A DNA stretch of 64,000 bases from Brevibacillus sp. SYP-B805 (GTDB lineage: Bacteria; Bacillota; Bacilli; Brevibacillales; Brevibacillaceae). This document shows, one piece after another, positions 8,084 to 15,952 of the stretch; the first letter of the stretch is position 1; the number at the start of each line of letters is the position of its first letter. A program made the position numbers and the translations under genes. The stretch spans positions 1-64,000 of the forward strand of contig NZ_JAALGD010000006.1 in assembly GCF_011059135.1 (NCBI RefSeq), written 5' to 3'. A model generated the notes under the pieces. It was not told the DNA's origin. It made no database searches and saw only the letters and a list, made by a program, of their open reading frames with translations.

Positions 8084-9058
8084 ATGACAATCAGGAAGCT
8101 GTTGCTGGCCTCGCTGGCGGTCATGCTGTTGCTGGGCACACCGGCCGTCGAGGCGGAAAAGGAAACGAACGCGAATTCACCATTTACAGACATCACAGAC
8201 CATTGGGCGCAAAAGGAGATCGAGCAGCTGTACGCCGGGGGAGCGATCAAGGACAACGGATCAGGGCTGTTTCGGCCAAATGACCCGATCACCCGCGGCG
8301 AACTGGCGGCCCTCTTTCTGAGAGCCAAGGGGATCACCCCCGTCAAGGCGCCTGTTTCCCACTTCGCGGATGTGCCTCTGGACAGCTGGCTCTCCCCTTA
8401 TGTGGAAACCGCCTACCGGTTGGGCTTTTTCCACGGCAGAGAAGAGGAAGGCAAGCTCGCTTTTCATCCGGAGCAGCCGATCGAGCGGCAGGAGATGATT
8501 GACGTTGTCCTCCGGGCAAGCGGGGAAATCGGCAGGGCGGACGCCCTGAAATGGTCCACGGCGTACCAGATATTGCTCCCCTACCCGGATCAGCAGGACG
8601 TGAAAACATGGCACCAGAAGGCCGTGGCGTATGCGTTGTTGAACAAGATCGCGAGCCCGTATCAAGATGGAACCCTGAAACCGACGAAGTTGATGACCCG
8701 CGCGGAAGCGGCCATATTCGCCTACCACAATTTGCTGACGGATGGGCATCAAGCGCTGCCGCGTCTCGGCGATCTGAAGATCCCTTACAAACAAGTGATG
8801 ACGGTGCAAACGACCTCTTACGCGGAAACCAACGTGAAAGCGTTTCTGGGCTGGCCGCTGCGCGAGGGGATTGTGGCAGTCGATCCGAAGGTGATACCGC
8901 TCGGCACGCACCTGTATATCGAAGGGTACGGTTATGCGGTCGCCGCCGATATCGGAAGCGCCGTCAAAGAGAAACACGTTGATGTATTTTTGCCTTCCCT
9001 TCAAGCCGCCCTTGCTTATGGAAGACAAAAGGACACCAAGGTATATATTCTGGACTAG
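8084..9058 (+). CDS. Exported SLH-repeat protein with 3D domain
   Basis: The 324-residue protein begins with a signal peptide (TIRKLLLASLAVMLLLGTPA). SLH repeats follow: FTDITDHWAQKEI...RPNDPITRGELAALF and FADVPLDSWLSPYV are clear, and a TRAEAAIFAYH segment closes the third. The C-terminal quarter is a 3D (Asp-Asp-Asp) double-psi beta-barrel, with VAVDPKVIPLGT, AADIGSAV and HVDVF supplying the expected Asp positions. SLH domains bind pyruvylated secondary cell-wall polymer, and 3D domains occur in wall-lytic factors, so this is probably a wall-anchored lytic or remodelling enzyme. The start follows GAGGAGG at short spacing, with a GTG directly before the ATG. It lies 1 kb from the tail element, whose tip proteins also carry SLH-like domains. 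Confidence 0.85.
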   Translation: MTIRKLLLASLAVMLLLGTPAVEAEKETNANSPFTDITDHWAQKEIEQLYAGGAIKDNGSGLFRPNDPITRGELAALFLRAKGITPVKAPVSHFADVPLDSWLSPYVETAYRLGFFHGREEEGKLAFHPEQPIERQEMIDVVLRASGEIGRADALKWSTAYQILLPYPDQQDVKTWHQKAVAYALLNKIASPYQDGTLKPTKLMTRAEAAIFAYHNLLTDGHQALPRLGDLKIPYKQVMTVQTTSYAETNVKAFLGWPLREGIVAVDPKVIPLGTHLYIEGYGYAVAADIGSAVKEKHVDVFLPSLQAALAYGRQKDTKVYILD

Positions 9059-9064
9059 GTGTAT

Positions 9065-9113
9065 TCCTTGCCTTTCCTACCCATACTAGAGTAGGAAAGG
9101 CGGGGATTTTTTT
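9065..9113 (+). terminator. Terminator that also holds the ytfI ribosome-binding site
   Basis: A 16-bp stem (9065-9080 with 9091-9106, two G-U pairs) and ten-base loop is followed by seven T. The right arm contains AGGAAAGGCGGGG, the only Shine-Dalgarno candidate for ytfI, whose TTG start begins in the T-run. Confidence 0.85.
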
Positions 9114-9777
9114 GTTCGGTTGGATACTTTTGGGCATCATCCTGCTGCTGGGATGCCTGGCGTTTTTCACGCCTCTGCGCATTGTCATCGTTTACGGCCG
9201 CGTCGGGGAAAACGACCGGCTCCATGTGGAGGTGACGGCATGGTTTCGACTGCTTCGTTTCCGGTATGAGCTGCCGATGATCGCTTTGAGGACGGACAGG
9301 GAAGGGCCGAAACTGCTCGTCAGGCTGAAGAAAACCGGTCCCAAGGGGGCGGACGGAGAGAAACGGGATCTTGAAACGCCGGAGCTGAAAAACGCGTACC
9401 GGCGTTTTCAGGACGTCCTGGAGCGCTTCCACGACCTGCAGCCGGTCATGCAGCGGATGATGCAGCATATCCGCTGCGAGCAACTGGAATGGCAAACCAC
9501 CATCGGCATCGGGGAGGCGGCCGCCACGGGGGCGTTAACCGGGATTGCCTGGGGAATCAAAAGCATGATCGTCTCCATGATCGCCCACTACCTCACGATG
9601 CGCACCATTCCCCGCGTCAGCGTCCAGCCGGAGTGGAACAGCCTGATCGTGCGGACCCGTTTTCGCTGCAGCCTCCGTTTTATGCTGGGGCACGCGATGA
9701 TCGCAGGGGTGCGCCTTTTGGTCCGGTACCGGAAAAAGCGCCGGCCCGGATGGGCAGCCACGCCAACCGGAGCGTAA
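9112..9777 (+). CDS. ytfI: DUF2953 protein, YtfI-like
   Basis: The 221-residue protein has one N-terminal membrane helix (WILLGIILLLGCLAFFTPL) and the conserved middle of the DUF2953 family (IGIGEAAATGALTGIAWGI near residues 130-150). In Bacillus relatives this gene, ytfI, lies directly upstream of ytfJ. Here ytfJ lies 42.5 kb downstream, because a tail element separates them. The start is TTG at 9112. Its ribosome-binding site sits inside the stem of the preceding terminator, so translation may depend on whether the hairpin forms. Molecular function is unknown; sporulation-stage expression is known for the family neighbour. Confidence 0.8.
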   Translation: MFGWILLGIILLLGCLAFFTPLRIVIVYGRVGENDRLHVEVTAWFRLLRFRYELPMIALRTDREGPKLLVRLKKTGPKGADGEKRDLETPELKNAYRRFQDVLERFHDLQPVMQRMMQHIRCEQLEWQTTIGIGEAAATGALTGIAWGIKSMIVSMIAHYLTMRTIPRVSVQPEWNSLIVRTRFRCSLRFMLGHAMIAGVRLLVRYRKKRRPGWAATPTGA

Positions 9778-9837
9778 ATTACCGCTTGATCCGTACCCCC
9801 GCCGTGGAGTCATCAAACCAGGGGCGGGGGAACGATC

Positions 9838-9987
9838 ATGCAATTCAATATATTCCTTTTCAAGTATATTATAGAGCATTGCCTACTGGATTTTTACCGG
9901 GCTGTTGGCAGCATCAATGGGTTTGCCGACTCGCCGATCAGCTGGTTTAGACGTGACCGATTCCATAACAGCCGGCCTTGTTCGTAA
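9838..9987 (+). CDS. Possible 49-residue protein of unknown function
   Basis: ATG at 9838 is preceded by GGGGCGGGGG and opens 49 codons containing hydrophobic and aromatic residues. I recognise no family. It lies between ytfI and the element and could be a relic of either. The segment ADSPISWF near its middle loosely resembles a translated stretch at 52155-52185 on the other side of the element, too weakly to rely on. Confidence 0.3.
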   Translation: MQFNIFLFKYIIEHCLLDFYRAVGSINGFADSPISWFRRDRFHNSRPCS

Positions 9988-10046
9988 TCAAAGACTGAAT
10001 TGTCGGCAGAAGGTTACATAGTTAGAGGAAATGATGAAATTTTTCG

Positions 10047-10085
10047 AAGCACAAGAGACGAATCATGAAGTCCTTGTGCTTTTTA
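10047..10085 (+). terminator. Terminator before the lysis genes
   Basis: AGCACAAG (10048-10055) pairs with CTTGTGCT (10073-10080), followed by TTTTATTTTG. It would block read-through from the ytfI side into the element. Confidence 0.75.
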
Positions 10086-10178
10086 TTTTGTGCAGGTGTT
10101 TCCTTGCTTCAAGGGGAAGATACGATCCCTCTTTTCGGTCTATTCTAAAAAGAGAGTTCGGGGAGGGGGCAAGAAAAT

Positions 10179-10832
10179 GTGAACAACGGAACTGTTGATG
10201 TATCAACCTATCTAACCAAAGCGGCATCATCCGTAAAACCTTTTTGGGTTGCGTTGATGTCAGTTGTGAACTACGTGCTTTTTCCCGATGATGCCTTTGT
10301 TCCCGCCTCGATCGCAGTCGGTTCGGCCATGCTGTTGGACATCATCACAAAATATTACGCGGTGTGCGTGAATAATGGGGGATTTCGAGAAGCCCTGCGA
10401 ACGCGGAAACTTTCTTCCGCTTCCTTGTGGAAAGGGACACAGCGTAAACTGATCAGCTATCTCGTGATTATGGTTCTGTGCGGTCTTTCCGTCCGTGTAA
10501 CGATGTTGACCTCGGTCGCCGTATTCATTGCAACGGTAGCGTATTCAATCATGTTCTTACGGGAGTCACAGAGCGTCATCGAAAACCTCATTGATGCAGG
10601 GCATGAGGACCTGGAATGGTTCCTTTTCTTCTTGAAACGTAAACAGAGCAAGGTGCTTGAAGAAGATGGTGGTATTGCCGACCCAATCGAGAATATGGGG
10701 AATGCCATGAAGGACTTGGACGGCAGCCCCGCACCTTCAGAGGAGGACAATAACGGACCATCCGGCGCGGGCTCAAATTCTGAACCGAAAAATCACCCAG
10801 AAAACGTGAGTCTTTTCGATGAAAGGGTCTAA
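10179..10832 (+). CDS. Holin-like protein (phage_holin_4/TcdE-type)
   Basis: The 217-residue protein has three to four hydrophobic segments between residues 20 and 130 and a charged, Pro/Ser/Glu-rich tail. The central part (a helix ending in LDIITKYY, a short loop, then ISYLVIMVLCGLS) follows the TcdE/Cph1 holin pattern. It should form membrane lesions that let the neighbouring amidase reach the wall. The start is GTG, with GGGAGGGGG about ten bases before. It leads the three-gene lysis cassette at the left end of the element, upstream of the tail genes. In most siphoviruses lysis genes lie downstream of the tail. The long acidic C-terminus (about 70 residues) is unusual for a holin. Confidence 0.65.
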   Translation: MNNGTVDVSTYLTKAASSVKPFWVALMSVVNYVLFPDDAFVPASIAVGSAMLLDIITKYYAVCVNNGGFREALRTRKLSSASLWKGTQRKLISYLVIMVLCGLSVRVTMLTSVAVFIATVAYSIMFLRESQSVIENLIDAGHEDLEWFLFFLKRKQSKVLEEDGGIADPIENMGNAMKDLDGSPAPSEEDNNGPSGAGSNSEPKNHPENVSLFDERV

Positions 10833-10859
10833 CCTATATTTCAGAAGGGGGAGATGAGA

Positions 10860-11687
10860 ATGGGGTTTAAGATGAAGTACCCTATTGAAACCAACTATCT
10901 CCCGCTGGTTGAAGTTGGACGGCGACCAGGCATTCCGTTAGGCAAGGTTAGATTTATCGTCGCGCACGACACTGGTAACGATGGGAGTACGGCACCCGGA
11001 AATATCGGTTATTACGCAGATACGCCACATATTGAAGCATCTGCCCATACGTTTGTCGATCATGAACACATCATTGAGTGCATCCCCGCCGCAACGGGTA
11101 CACCCGAAAAAGCGTGGCATGTCATCTACAACGTCACCGCAGATAATGAGGTATACGGGGATGATGCAAACGATGTGGCGATCGGTGTGGAGCTGTGCTA
11201 CTTCTATCAAAAACCGTCTTCACTGAGTCCAGAGGAGAGGAAACGCCGCAGCCTTGAGGCTTACAAACGGTATGTCTGGTATATCGCTTATTTGTGCTAC
11301 ACATTCAACCTAGACCCTGCAACGGACATTACCGGTCACTATAAACTTGACCCGAAGCGCAAAACAGACCCCATTAACGCTTTCAGCAAGATGGGGATTA
11401 CCTGGGAGAAGTTCATCAACGATGTTCAATGGGAGTACAACGACTGCACGAAACCCGGAGTAGTGGAAGAGGAGGATGATGAAACCATGAAACTGCCTGG
11501 GTCTTATCAAGTACCCATGCTTATCACTGCTTTGGAGACCTTGGGTAAAGAAGGCATCATTAACAGCGCTCCGATGTGGATTGATAAAGTGAAAAGCGGG
11601 CAAATGACGAACTCTGAACTTGCCTGGCTGAGCTTGATTGTGACAACGAAGTTACTCGTTCTCAATAAGGGAGGAACACCATCATGA
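10860..11687 (+). CDS. N-acetylmuramoyl-L-alanine amidase (endolysin)
   Basis: The 275-residue protein is an amidase_2/PGRP-type zinc amidase. The ligand and catalytic positions are visible as VAHDTGN near residue 29, a central AWH motif, and GHYKLDPKRKTDP near 160. It cleaves between MurNAc and the stem peptide. The C-terminal 60 residues follow an acidic linker (EEEDDE) and are not a recognised wall-binding repeat. ATG at 10860 is preferred to 10854 because GGGGGAG is six bases before it. Its stop overlaps the next gene (ATGA). It lies between two holin-like genes and would release particles by lysing the producer. Confidence 0.85.
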   Translation: MGFKMKYPIETNYLPLVEVGRRPGIPLGKVRFIVAHDTGNDGSTAPGNIGYYADTPHIEASAHTFVDHEHIIECIPAATGTPEKAWHVIYNVTADNEVYGDDANDVAIGVELCYFYQKPSSLSPEERKRRSLEAYKRYVWYIAYLCYTFNLDPATDITGHYKLDPKRKTDPINAFSKMGITWEKFINDVQWEYNDCTKPGVVEEEDDETMKLPGSYQVPMLITALETLGKEGIINSAPMWIDKVKSGQMTNSELAWLSLIVTTKLLVLNKGGTPS

Positions 11688-11929
11688 CGAAAGAGGACTT
11701 GCTTCGCAAACTTGGCAGTCGGAAGTTTTGGAGCTTGATTGCGGGGGTAGTTACGAGTATCTCCGTGATTATCGGAGCGGGGAGTGACATGACGTCAAAG
11801 ATTGCCGGTCTTGTTGGAGCCATTGGTTCGGTTGTCGTCTACATGATTGCCGAGGCTTACGTAGATGGTAAATCAGCAGAGGCACCGCTATTGATCATCG
11901 AGGGCGATGAAGACGAAAAGTCGCTCTAA
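11684..11929 (+). CDS. Small holin-like membrane protein
   Basis: The 81-residue protein has a basic N-terminus, two hydrophobic stretches (FWSLIAGVVTSISVIIGA and a second around residues 45-60) and an acidic tail. That is the size and layout of small class II phage holins that follow amidase genes. The ATG overlaps the amidase stop codon. It may act with, or antagonise, the larger holin-like protein at 10179. Family assignment is by architecture only. Confidence 0.6.
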   Translation: MTKEDLLRKLGSRKFWSLIAGVVTSISVIIGAGSDMTSKIAGLVGAIGSVVVYMIAEAYVDGKSAEAPLLIIEGDEDEKSL

Positions 11930-11947
11930 AATCTAAAACAAGCAAAA

Positions 11948-11972
11948 AAGCAGGGGAATTTCGCCCCTGCTT
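11948..11972. terminator. Bidirectional terminator between lysis genes and - strand genes
   Basis: AGCAGGGG and CCCCTGCT form a stem with loop AATTTCG. An A-run (AAAAAA) lies on the left, giving a T-run for - strand transcripts, with TTTACTCTTT on the right. Confidence 0.75.
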
Positions 11973-12041
11973 TACTCTTTACTGTCCTGCTCTTTTGGAT
12001 GGCAAGCCATGGAGAGCCCGCCTATCTTGCCCTGCAAATCA

Positions 12042-12293
12042 TCAAACCGTTCCTGACCCATCGACTTCACCGAAAGCTGCAATCGTTTGCTCGTCAAGCT
12101 CCAAGTCAGCGTACATGCGACACAACCATTGCAAGGCGATGGCGGGGTGGGTCTGGAAAAACACTTGGCCGTCAATACCCAACTGTTCAAGGGCGTCTTC
12201 CACTTCCAGCATATCGACGGCTTCACCTGCCAGGTGGTCAAATAACACGTCCATAAGAGCTAGAATCATCAAGGCTTTGGTTTTCTTGTCCAT
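12042..12293 (-). CDS. Small protein of unknown function (- strand)
   Basis: The 83-residue, acidic, helix-rich protein is not one I recognise. It is supported as a gene by an excellent ribosome-binding site (AAGGAGGAACGATAG before ATG), by terminators on both sides, and by its - strand position in an otherwise + strand element. Such small convergent or divergent genes are often moron or regulatory genes in prophages. No DNA-binding motif is visible. Confidence 0.7.
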   Translation of the reverse strand: MDKKTKALMILALMDVLFDHLAGEAVDMLEVEDALEQLGIDGQVFFQTHPAIALQWLCRMYADLELDEQTIAAFGEVDGSGTV

Positions 12294-12391
12294 CTATCGT
12301 TCCTCCTTACCTTGCTGACCCTAGTTTATGACAGTTGTCTTACACCATAAACGCGAGCGTAGGTGAAACCGTGTTTTTGGCAGAAATCGGG

Positions 12392-12422
12392 AAAACCGAC
12401 CTGCATACAGAAGGTCGGTTTT
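12392..12422. terminator. Bidirectional terminator
   Basis: AAAACCGACCT and AGGTCGGTTTT form an 11-bp stem with an eight-base loop. The A and T tracts allow function on both strands, notably after the - strand gene at 12442. Confidence 0.8.
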
Positions 12423-12441
12423 CATGTCCGTATCTATTCAT

Positions 12442-12693
12442 TCAATTCAGAATGGAGTCTATCAAATCATCATCAATAATGCTATGCGCTCTTTGTAGAG
12501 ACCTCATTACACCTTCCAGATTCCCCATGTGAACAATGGTAAGGATAGGCTTAACATCGTCAAGGCCAATTTTGCCCTGTTTCACCATGGCCATGAGAGC
12601 AATAACAATTTCATACCCTTCTGCGTCACCATTTACAAATTTATCTCGAAATTGATATGCAATCGTTCTTTTCTGACTTTCATTAAGCTCCAT
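12442..12693 (-). CDS. Small protein of unknown function (- strand)
   Basis: The 83-residue protein begins MELNESQKRTIAYQFRDKF and is predominantly helical, with no membrane segment. GAAAGGTAGG precedes the ATG by seven bases. It has its own terminator, so it forms a separate unit from the 12042 gene. I do not recognise a family. Together these two - strand genes separate the lysis cassette from the tail operon. Confidence 0.65.
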   Translation of the reverse strand: MELNESQKRTIAYQFRDKFVNGDAEGYEIVIALMAMVKQGKIGLDDVKPILTIVHMGNLEGVMRSLQRAHSIIDDDLIDSILN

Positions 12694-13014
12694 TAGTCAA
12701 CCTACCTTTCGCATAGAGCGTCTCAGGTTCCTAGTAAGCCCACAAGAAGATTAACGACAGCATAAGCTTGTTAATTACTTATTGTAGGTGAGAGGAGATG
12801 AAAGGTCAACACCGTGACGTTGGCACAAAATTTACACTTCTGGGATCTTGTTACATATACGGCGCTTGACCCGCACAGGAGGGGGAGGGCTGTTTCAAGC
12901 AGTGCGTGCGGAAGTGCGGAAGGTGCTGTCTACTCTAAAAGGAGAATCGCAGATGCGTTTCACGATATGCGCAGACAAATGATGTGGAGGAAACGGAGCG
13001 GGAGGTGTTGCGGA
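12694..13014 (+). other. Leader region of the tail operon
   Basis: This 321-base stretch holds only tiny open frames. One of 23 codons starts at ATG 12798 after AGGTGAGAGGAG. Another frame, around 12890-12980, reads LFQAVRAEVRKVLSTLKG before a stop and looks coding-like, as if it were the remnant of a longer gene. No good promoter is recognised. A longer open frame from 12814 runs through here in phase with the next gene, but its first 67 codons look non-coding. Confidence 0.4.
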
Positions 13015-13377
13015 TTGCTTCACAATCTAGCGGGCGGGCGGCTTGATGCGCCGTTTTATCCGACGAAGTTCAATGACCATTTTGTCGGGCGGCAGGTGGA
13101 GCTTGCGGCGGCGGGCGTAGTGAGTGACAGCTTTCATCTGGACTATGACACGGAGTTCGTTGCCATACACGTTAAAGCGGAGACGCTTTATGCCGAGGAC
13201 TACTGGGAACTTATTGTCGGGGGGGATAAGCTTGTGGAAACTGTGCATACGCTGGACTGGGAAGAGGGACTCCAACTCATGGTAGCTCACCCTGTTAAAG
13301 CGGGAGAGGTGTTCCATTTCACGTTTCACGGTGTCGCGCCGAACAATGTGACGGTGACATATCATTTTCTTAAATAG
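13015..13377 (+). CDS. Tail-associated protein, paralogue of the 24537 gene
   Basis: The 120-residue protein is a clear paralogue of the product at 24537-24917. Both begin near an LAGGRLD.PF.PTK motif, carry DYW and ETV.T motifs in the middle and end in a PV.AG....F.F segment and Y.FL. The start is taken as TTG 13015 with GGGAGGTG seven bases before, because that is where similarity begins. The family is not known to me; the size and beta-rich composition suggest a small structural or fibre-accessory protein. A TCTATACTATG motif follows the stop. Confidence 0.6.
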   Translation: MLHNLAGGRLDAPFYPTKFNDHFVGRQVELAAAGVVSDSFHLDYDTEFVAIHVKAETLYAEDYWELIVGGDKLVETVHTLDWEEGLQLMVAHPVKAGEVFHFTFHGVAPNNVTVTYHFLK

Positions 13378-13712
13378 TGTCTATACTATGTGTTGTCCCT
13401 ACTGTACAGGAGTTGATATATAGGGAAGAGGGTGCACACTCTTCCCGAAGGCAACACAAACAGCCTGGCAGCCTACCTGCCGGCTTGTTTACGTGGTACC
13501 CAGCTTTCTTGCAAACCAAATAAACCGAGAGTATACCGCTGCTTGTGTGGATGAGTTGGCAAACTATGGCATGTACCCATTCGTCTTGTATGCCTGATTC
13601 CAGTGAAGTTATAAAGTGATAACGCGTTGCCGTGATGTGGTAACCAAAGAGCGCCACGTTGATCATTCATAAGAGGGGAACCTGTGACAGTGATGCGAGG
13701 AGGGTACCGCTG
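13378..13712 (+). other. Gap with hairpin and gene relic
   Basis: This 335-base stretch contains GTCTATACTATG at 13379, a GGGAAGAG/CTCTTCCC hairpin at 13422-13445 without a T-run, and a coding-like remnant at 13481-13597 lacking a start. The last 30 bases hold the ribosome-binding site of the next gene. Confidence 0.45.
13481..13597 (+). pseudogene. Possible gene relic upstream of the tail genes
   Basis: One frame reads 38 codons ending DELANYGMYPFVLYA and a stop, with coding-like composition, but has no start codon with a ribosome-binding site, and a stop lies 60 bases upstream. The position, just before tail completion and tube genes, is where head-tail connector genes would lie in a phage. 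It may be what remains of them. No family match can be claimed. Confidence 0.3.
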
Positions 13713-14162
13713 ATGGATGCAGTGGACTTGTACAACAACATCTACAGTGTGTTAGCAAATGATGAGGACGTTCTAAACTATTTAGGCATAGGGGCAAGTG
13801 CAAATGACTTAACCAAGGAAATGCATCTGCAAAAAAGAGCAAAGCCTCTCAATATCGTTGACCATATTCCTCTTATTGCGTTTTATGCGCCTCCTGGCGG
13901 GGAACGGGAGAGAGGAAATGAGTTGGTCTACAATACACCGTTTCGATTCGACATCTATACCAATGATGACGTGAATCTAGCGCATCAAATTGCCAAGAGA
14001 ATCGTTGCTCTATTCGAGGGCAAGCTGATGCCGTTTCAGGGTATGGAAAATTTTGAGTCGAAGTTCGTGACGATGTACGAGTCCGACTCTGGTCTGCAAA
14101 ATGCCTACTGTTTCACAGTTGTCATGCAAATGTCTGTATCTCTTGATACGGATGATTGCTAA
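13713..14162 (+). CDS. Tail completion/terminator-like protein
   Basis: The 149-residue protein sits immediately upstream of the tail tube gene, the usual position of the siphophage tail terminator (lambda gpU-like). Its beta-rich second half (TPFRFDIYTNDDVNLAHQIA and following) fits minor tail proteins that cap the tube. ATG 13713 has GAGGAGGG eight bases before; a longer in-phase frame from 13659 lacks a ribosome-binding site. In a headless particle such a protein would end tube growth without joining a capsid. Assignment rests on size, position and composition. Confidence 0.55.
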   Translation: MDAVDLYNNIYSVLANDEDVLNYLGIGASANDLTKEMHLQKRAKPLNIVDHIPLIAFYAPPGGERERGNELVYNTPFRFDIYTNDDVNLAHQIAKRIVALFEGKLMPFQGMENFESKFVTMYESDSGLQNAYCFTVVMQMSVSLDTDDC

Positions 14163-14191
14163 TTGATCATTTCAAGGGGTGAAAACAACAC

Positions 14192-14992
14192 ATGGGTAAG
14201 AAACTCATCATCAAAGGCGTAGGTACTATGATGGCGAAGCGGGTCAACTGCGACAGCCCTACTCCTGGCGAGGAACTCATTACTCTCGGTACCTTGCAGA
14301 GCTTGCGTATCGACTTGAATGTTGAAGTTGAGGACATTTTTGGCGGTGACGGCTTGTTTTCTATCGACCAAATCATTAAGTCCAAGTCCATTGAGGTTAC
14401 GGCTACTGACGCTAAGTTCGACCTTGCGGCTGTTCAACTGCTCATGGGGGGCAACATTACGGATGTTTCCAGCGGTGACGATGCTTACCTCTGGTCTCTG
14501 AATGAGTTGAAAAACACCGATGCGAGCGGTGTAAGCGGTGCATTGAAACATGATGTGAAGCCTGGCAAGGAAAGTGAAATGGTGGTTCGTAACGTAAAGT
14601 CCGGTAGACTGCTCCGTTATACTACCAACGCTGTTCCCGGTGCAGATGAGTTCATATACGACCCCGCTGCCAAGGTAATCAAGGTTGGTTCCAATCACGT
14701 TGGTTCGGACATTTATGTGAACTACATGTACGAAGCAACTGTTGAAGCACTGTTCTTGCAAAAGGACGAGATTCCGATTACGGTTTCCATCGTGCATCAC
14801 GGTTACTATGTACAGAAGTGCGGTACGAAGCGCGGTATCGAAACCGAGCTTTATGCTTGCCGCCCAAGCGGTCAGTTCAGCTTAGATGCTCAACGTGCTA
14901 CCGCTTCGTCTAGTTCCATCACCTTGAAGTTGATTGACCCTGAACGTCCGGATGGACGGCTCGGTTCTATCAAGGTTTTTGAGGCGGCTTAA
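14192..14992 (+). CDS. Major tail tube protein
   Basis: The 266-residue protein is followed by the G/GT chaperone pair and the tape measure, the invariant siphophage order. The sequence is beta-rich. Its first half (LITLGTLQSLRIDLNVEVED, then KSIEVTATDAKFDL near residues 70-85) resembles phage tube proteins that recognise a structural offset and stack into hexamer rings. The start ATG follows AAGGGGTG. No sheath gene is adjacent, so the tube appears to be non-contractile. It should be the most abundant structural protein of the particle. Confidence 0.75.
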   Translation: MGKKLIIKGVGTMMAKRVNCDSPTPGEELITLGTLQSLRIDLNVEVEDIFGGDGLFSIDQIIKSKSIEVTATDAKFDLAAVQLLMGGNITDVSSGDDAYLWSLNELKNTDASGVSGALKHDVKPGKESEMVVRNVKSGRLLRYTTNAVPGADEFIYDPAAKVIKVGSNHVGSDIYVNYMYEATVEALFLQKDEIPITVSIVHHGYYVQKCGTKRGIETELYACRPSGQFSLDAQRATASSSSITLKLIDPERPDGRLGSIKVFEAA

Positions 14993-15094
14993 TCTTGGCA
15001 AGGAGTTACGGCGGTTAGCTTCCCTTGGGCTAACCGCTTACCTTATCTCTTCACTTACAGGGGAAAGGAATCGCATGACAGGGGGGAATCGGTG

Positions 15095-15541
15095 ATGGCA
15101 GATCACGCTCAAAATCAAGAATTGTCACCTCAAGACATGGAGAGGTTGCAAAAGCGGAATGAGGCGGCTGTTAACCGTTTGAAGGAAGAGTTGACTCCGG
15201 AGCAAGCGGAACAGGTGGAGCGGGCTTTTTTCGAGGATGATGAGGAGATCAGGCTTCGTGACGGGAAAACCTACAAAGTTCCTCCATGCAGTTTGAAAGA
15301 CGCACGGATTCTGATGAAAAAGCTGCGCACCATTAACGTGGATGCGATAATCCTCAATTTTGTTCCTTCTGGCGACGATGCAGTGGACGCAAGTCGTGAG
15401 GATGACCTGTTCACAGTGTTAATGATGGCTTTCAAAGGCTATAAGCACATCACCAGGGAGTATCTCGATGAGTACATGGATTTGGACACTGCGCGTAAGA
15501 CGATCGAGATTCTGATCGGGTTGAATGGCTTAAAAAAGTAG
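15095..15541 (+). CDS. Tail assembly chaperone (gpG-like)
   Basis: The 148-residue, acidic, helical protein lies between tube and tape-measure genes. A GTG precedes the chosen ATG directly; GGGGGGAATCGGTG supplies the ribosome-binding site. Its frame ends TTA AAA AAG TAG, so the classic slippery heptamer A AAA AAG (15532-15538) sits on the last codons. Some ribosomes should slip back one base and continue into the T region, giving the GT protein. G and GT proteins in phage lambda coat the tape measure during assembly and are absent from the finished tail. Confidence 0.8.
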   Translation: MADHAQNQELSPQDMERLQKRNEAAVNRLKEELTPEQAEQVERAFFEDDEEIRLRDGKTYKVPPCSLKDARILMKKLRTINVDAIILNFVPSGDDAVDASREDDLFTVLMMAFKGYKHITREYLDEYMDLDTARKTIEILIGLNGLKK

Positions 15542-15894
15542 AGATCCCCGACGATAAGGAACCAGAAAATGTCGAAATAAGAGACACTGAAACCGGCAAG
15601 CCATTACACTGGGGCGAGATATTCTTCCTGCTTCATAGGTATTGCAACTTAAACAAGTGGGAGATTTGGGAGTACACCTTGCCCCAGGTTGCTGAATTGA
15701 TAAAAGCCACCAACCGCCACATCCAGTTCGAGGTCGAGACCAGGGTAGGTGCCTTCGGCCGAATGTTCGGCGCAACGGGCGGCGGCTCCGCAAACGGGGG
15801 CGGAGGCTCTTATGGCGAAGTGGACGCAGATGGGTACAGGGAGCTTACAGAGGATGACTTAGGCGAACTCATGGCGGCTCTCAGTGGAAAATAA
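15095..15894 (+). CDS. Tail assembly chaperone GT, made by -1 frameshift
   Basis: After slippage at 15532-15538 the reading frame continues without stop to TAA at 15894, giving about 266 residues. The T-specific part contains HWGEIFFLLHRYCNL, a WEIWEYTLPQVAELI motif typical of T domains that bind the tube protein, then a Gly-rich linker and an acidic end. The T region has no good start of its own. Conservation of this arrangement in an element without a head supports active tail assembly. The frameshift efficiency cannot be judged; no clear downstream pseudoknot was identified by eye. Confidence 0.78.
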
Positions 15895-15930
15895 CCGTTA
15901 CTGCCTATTCTAAGGTAGTAACGGTTATTT
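15889..15930 (+). promoter_or_regulatory. Inverted repeat between T region and tape measure
   Basis: AAATAACCGTTACTGCCT and AGGTAGTAACGGTTATTT form a 17-18-bp stem with one mismatch and a four- to six-base loop. It overlaps the T stop codon and ends before the tape-measure ribosome-binding site. It could attenuate transcription or protect mRNA ends. Confidence 0.65.
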
Positions 15931-15952
15931 CATTGAGAAAGGGCGTGAGACG

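Larger units (their letters stand above)
9778..10178 (+). other. Left junction region of the accessory element
   Basis: This 401-base gap holds a GC-rich inverted repeat (CCCCCGCC at 9796-9803 with GGCGGGGG at 9823-9830, no T-run) just after ytfI, a possible 49-codon gene at 9838, a terminator at 10047-10085, and a TCTATTCTAAA motif at 10139. Sequence composition changes across it. The left boundary of the element lies somewhere here. No clear attachment-site repeat was found. Confidence 0.5.

Noticed and set aside
12814-13014. N-terminal extension of the 13015 gene
   Set aside because: The extra 67 codons are rich in Cys, Arg and Ser, lack similarity to the paralogue at 24537 and have no good ribosome-binding site; TTG 13015 fits better.
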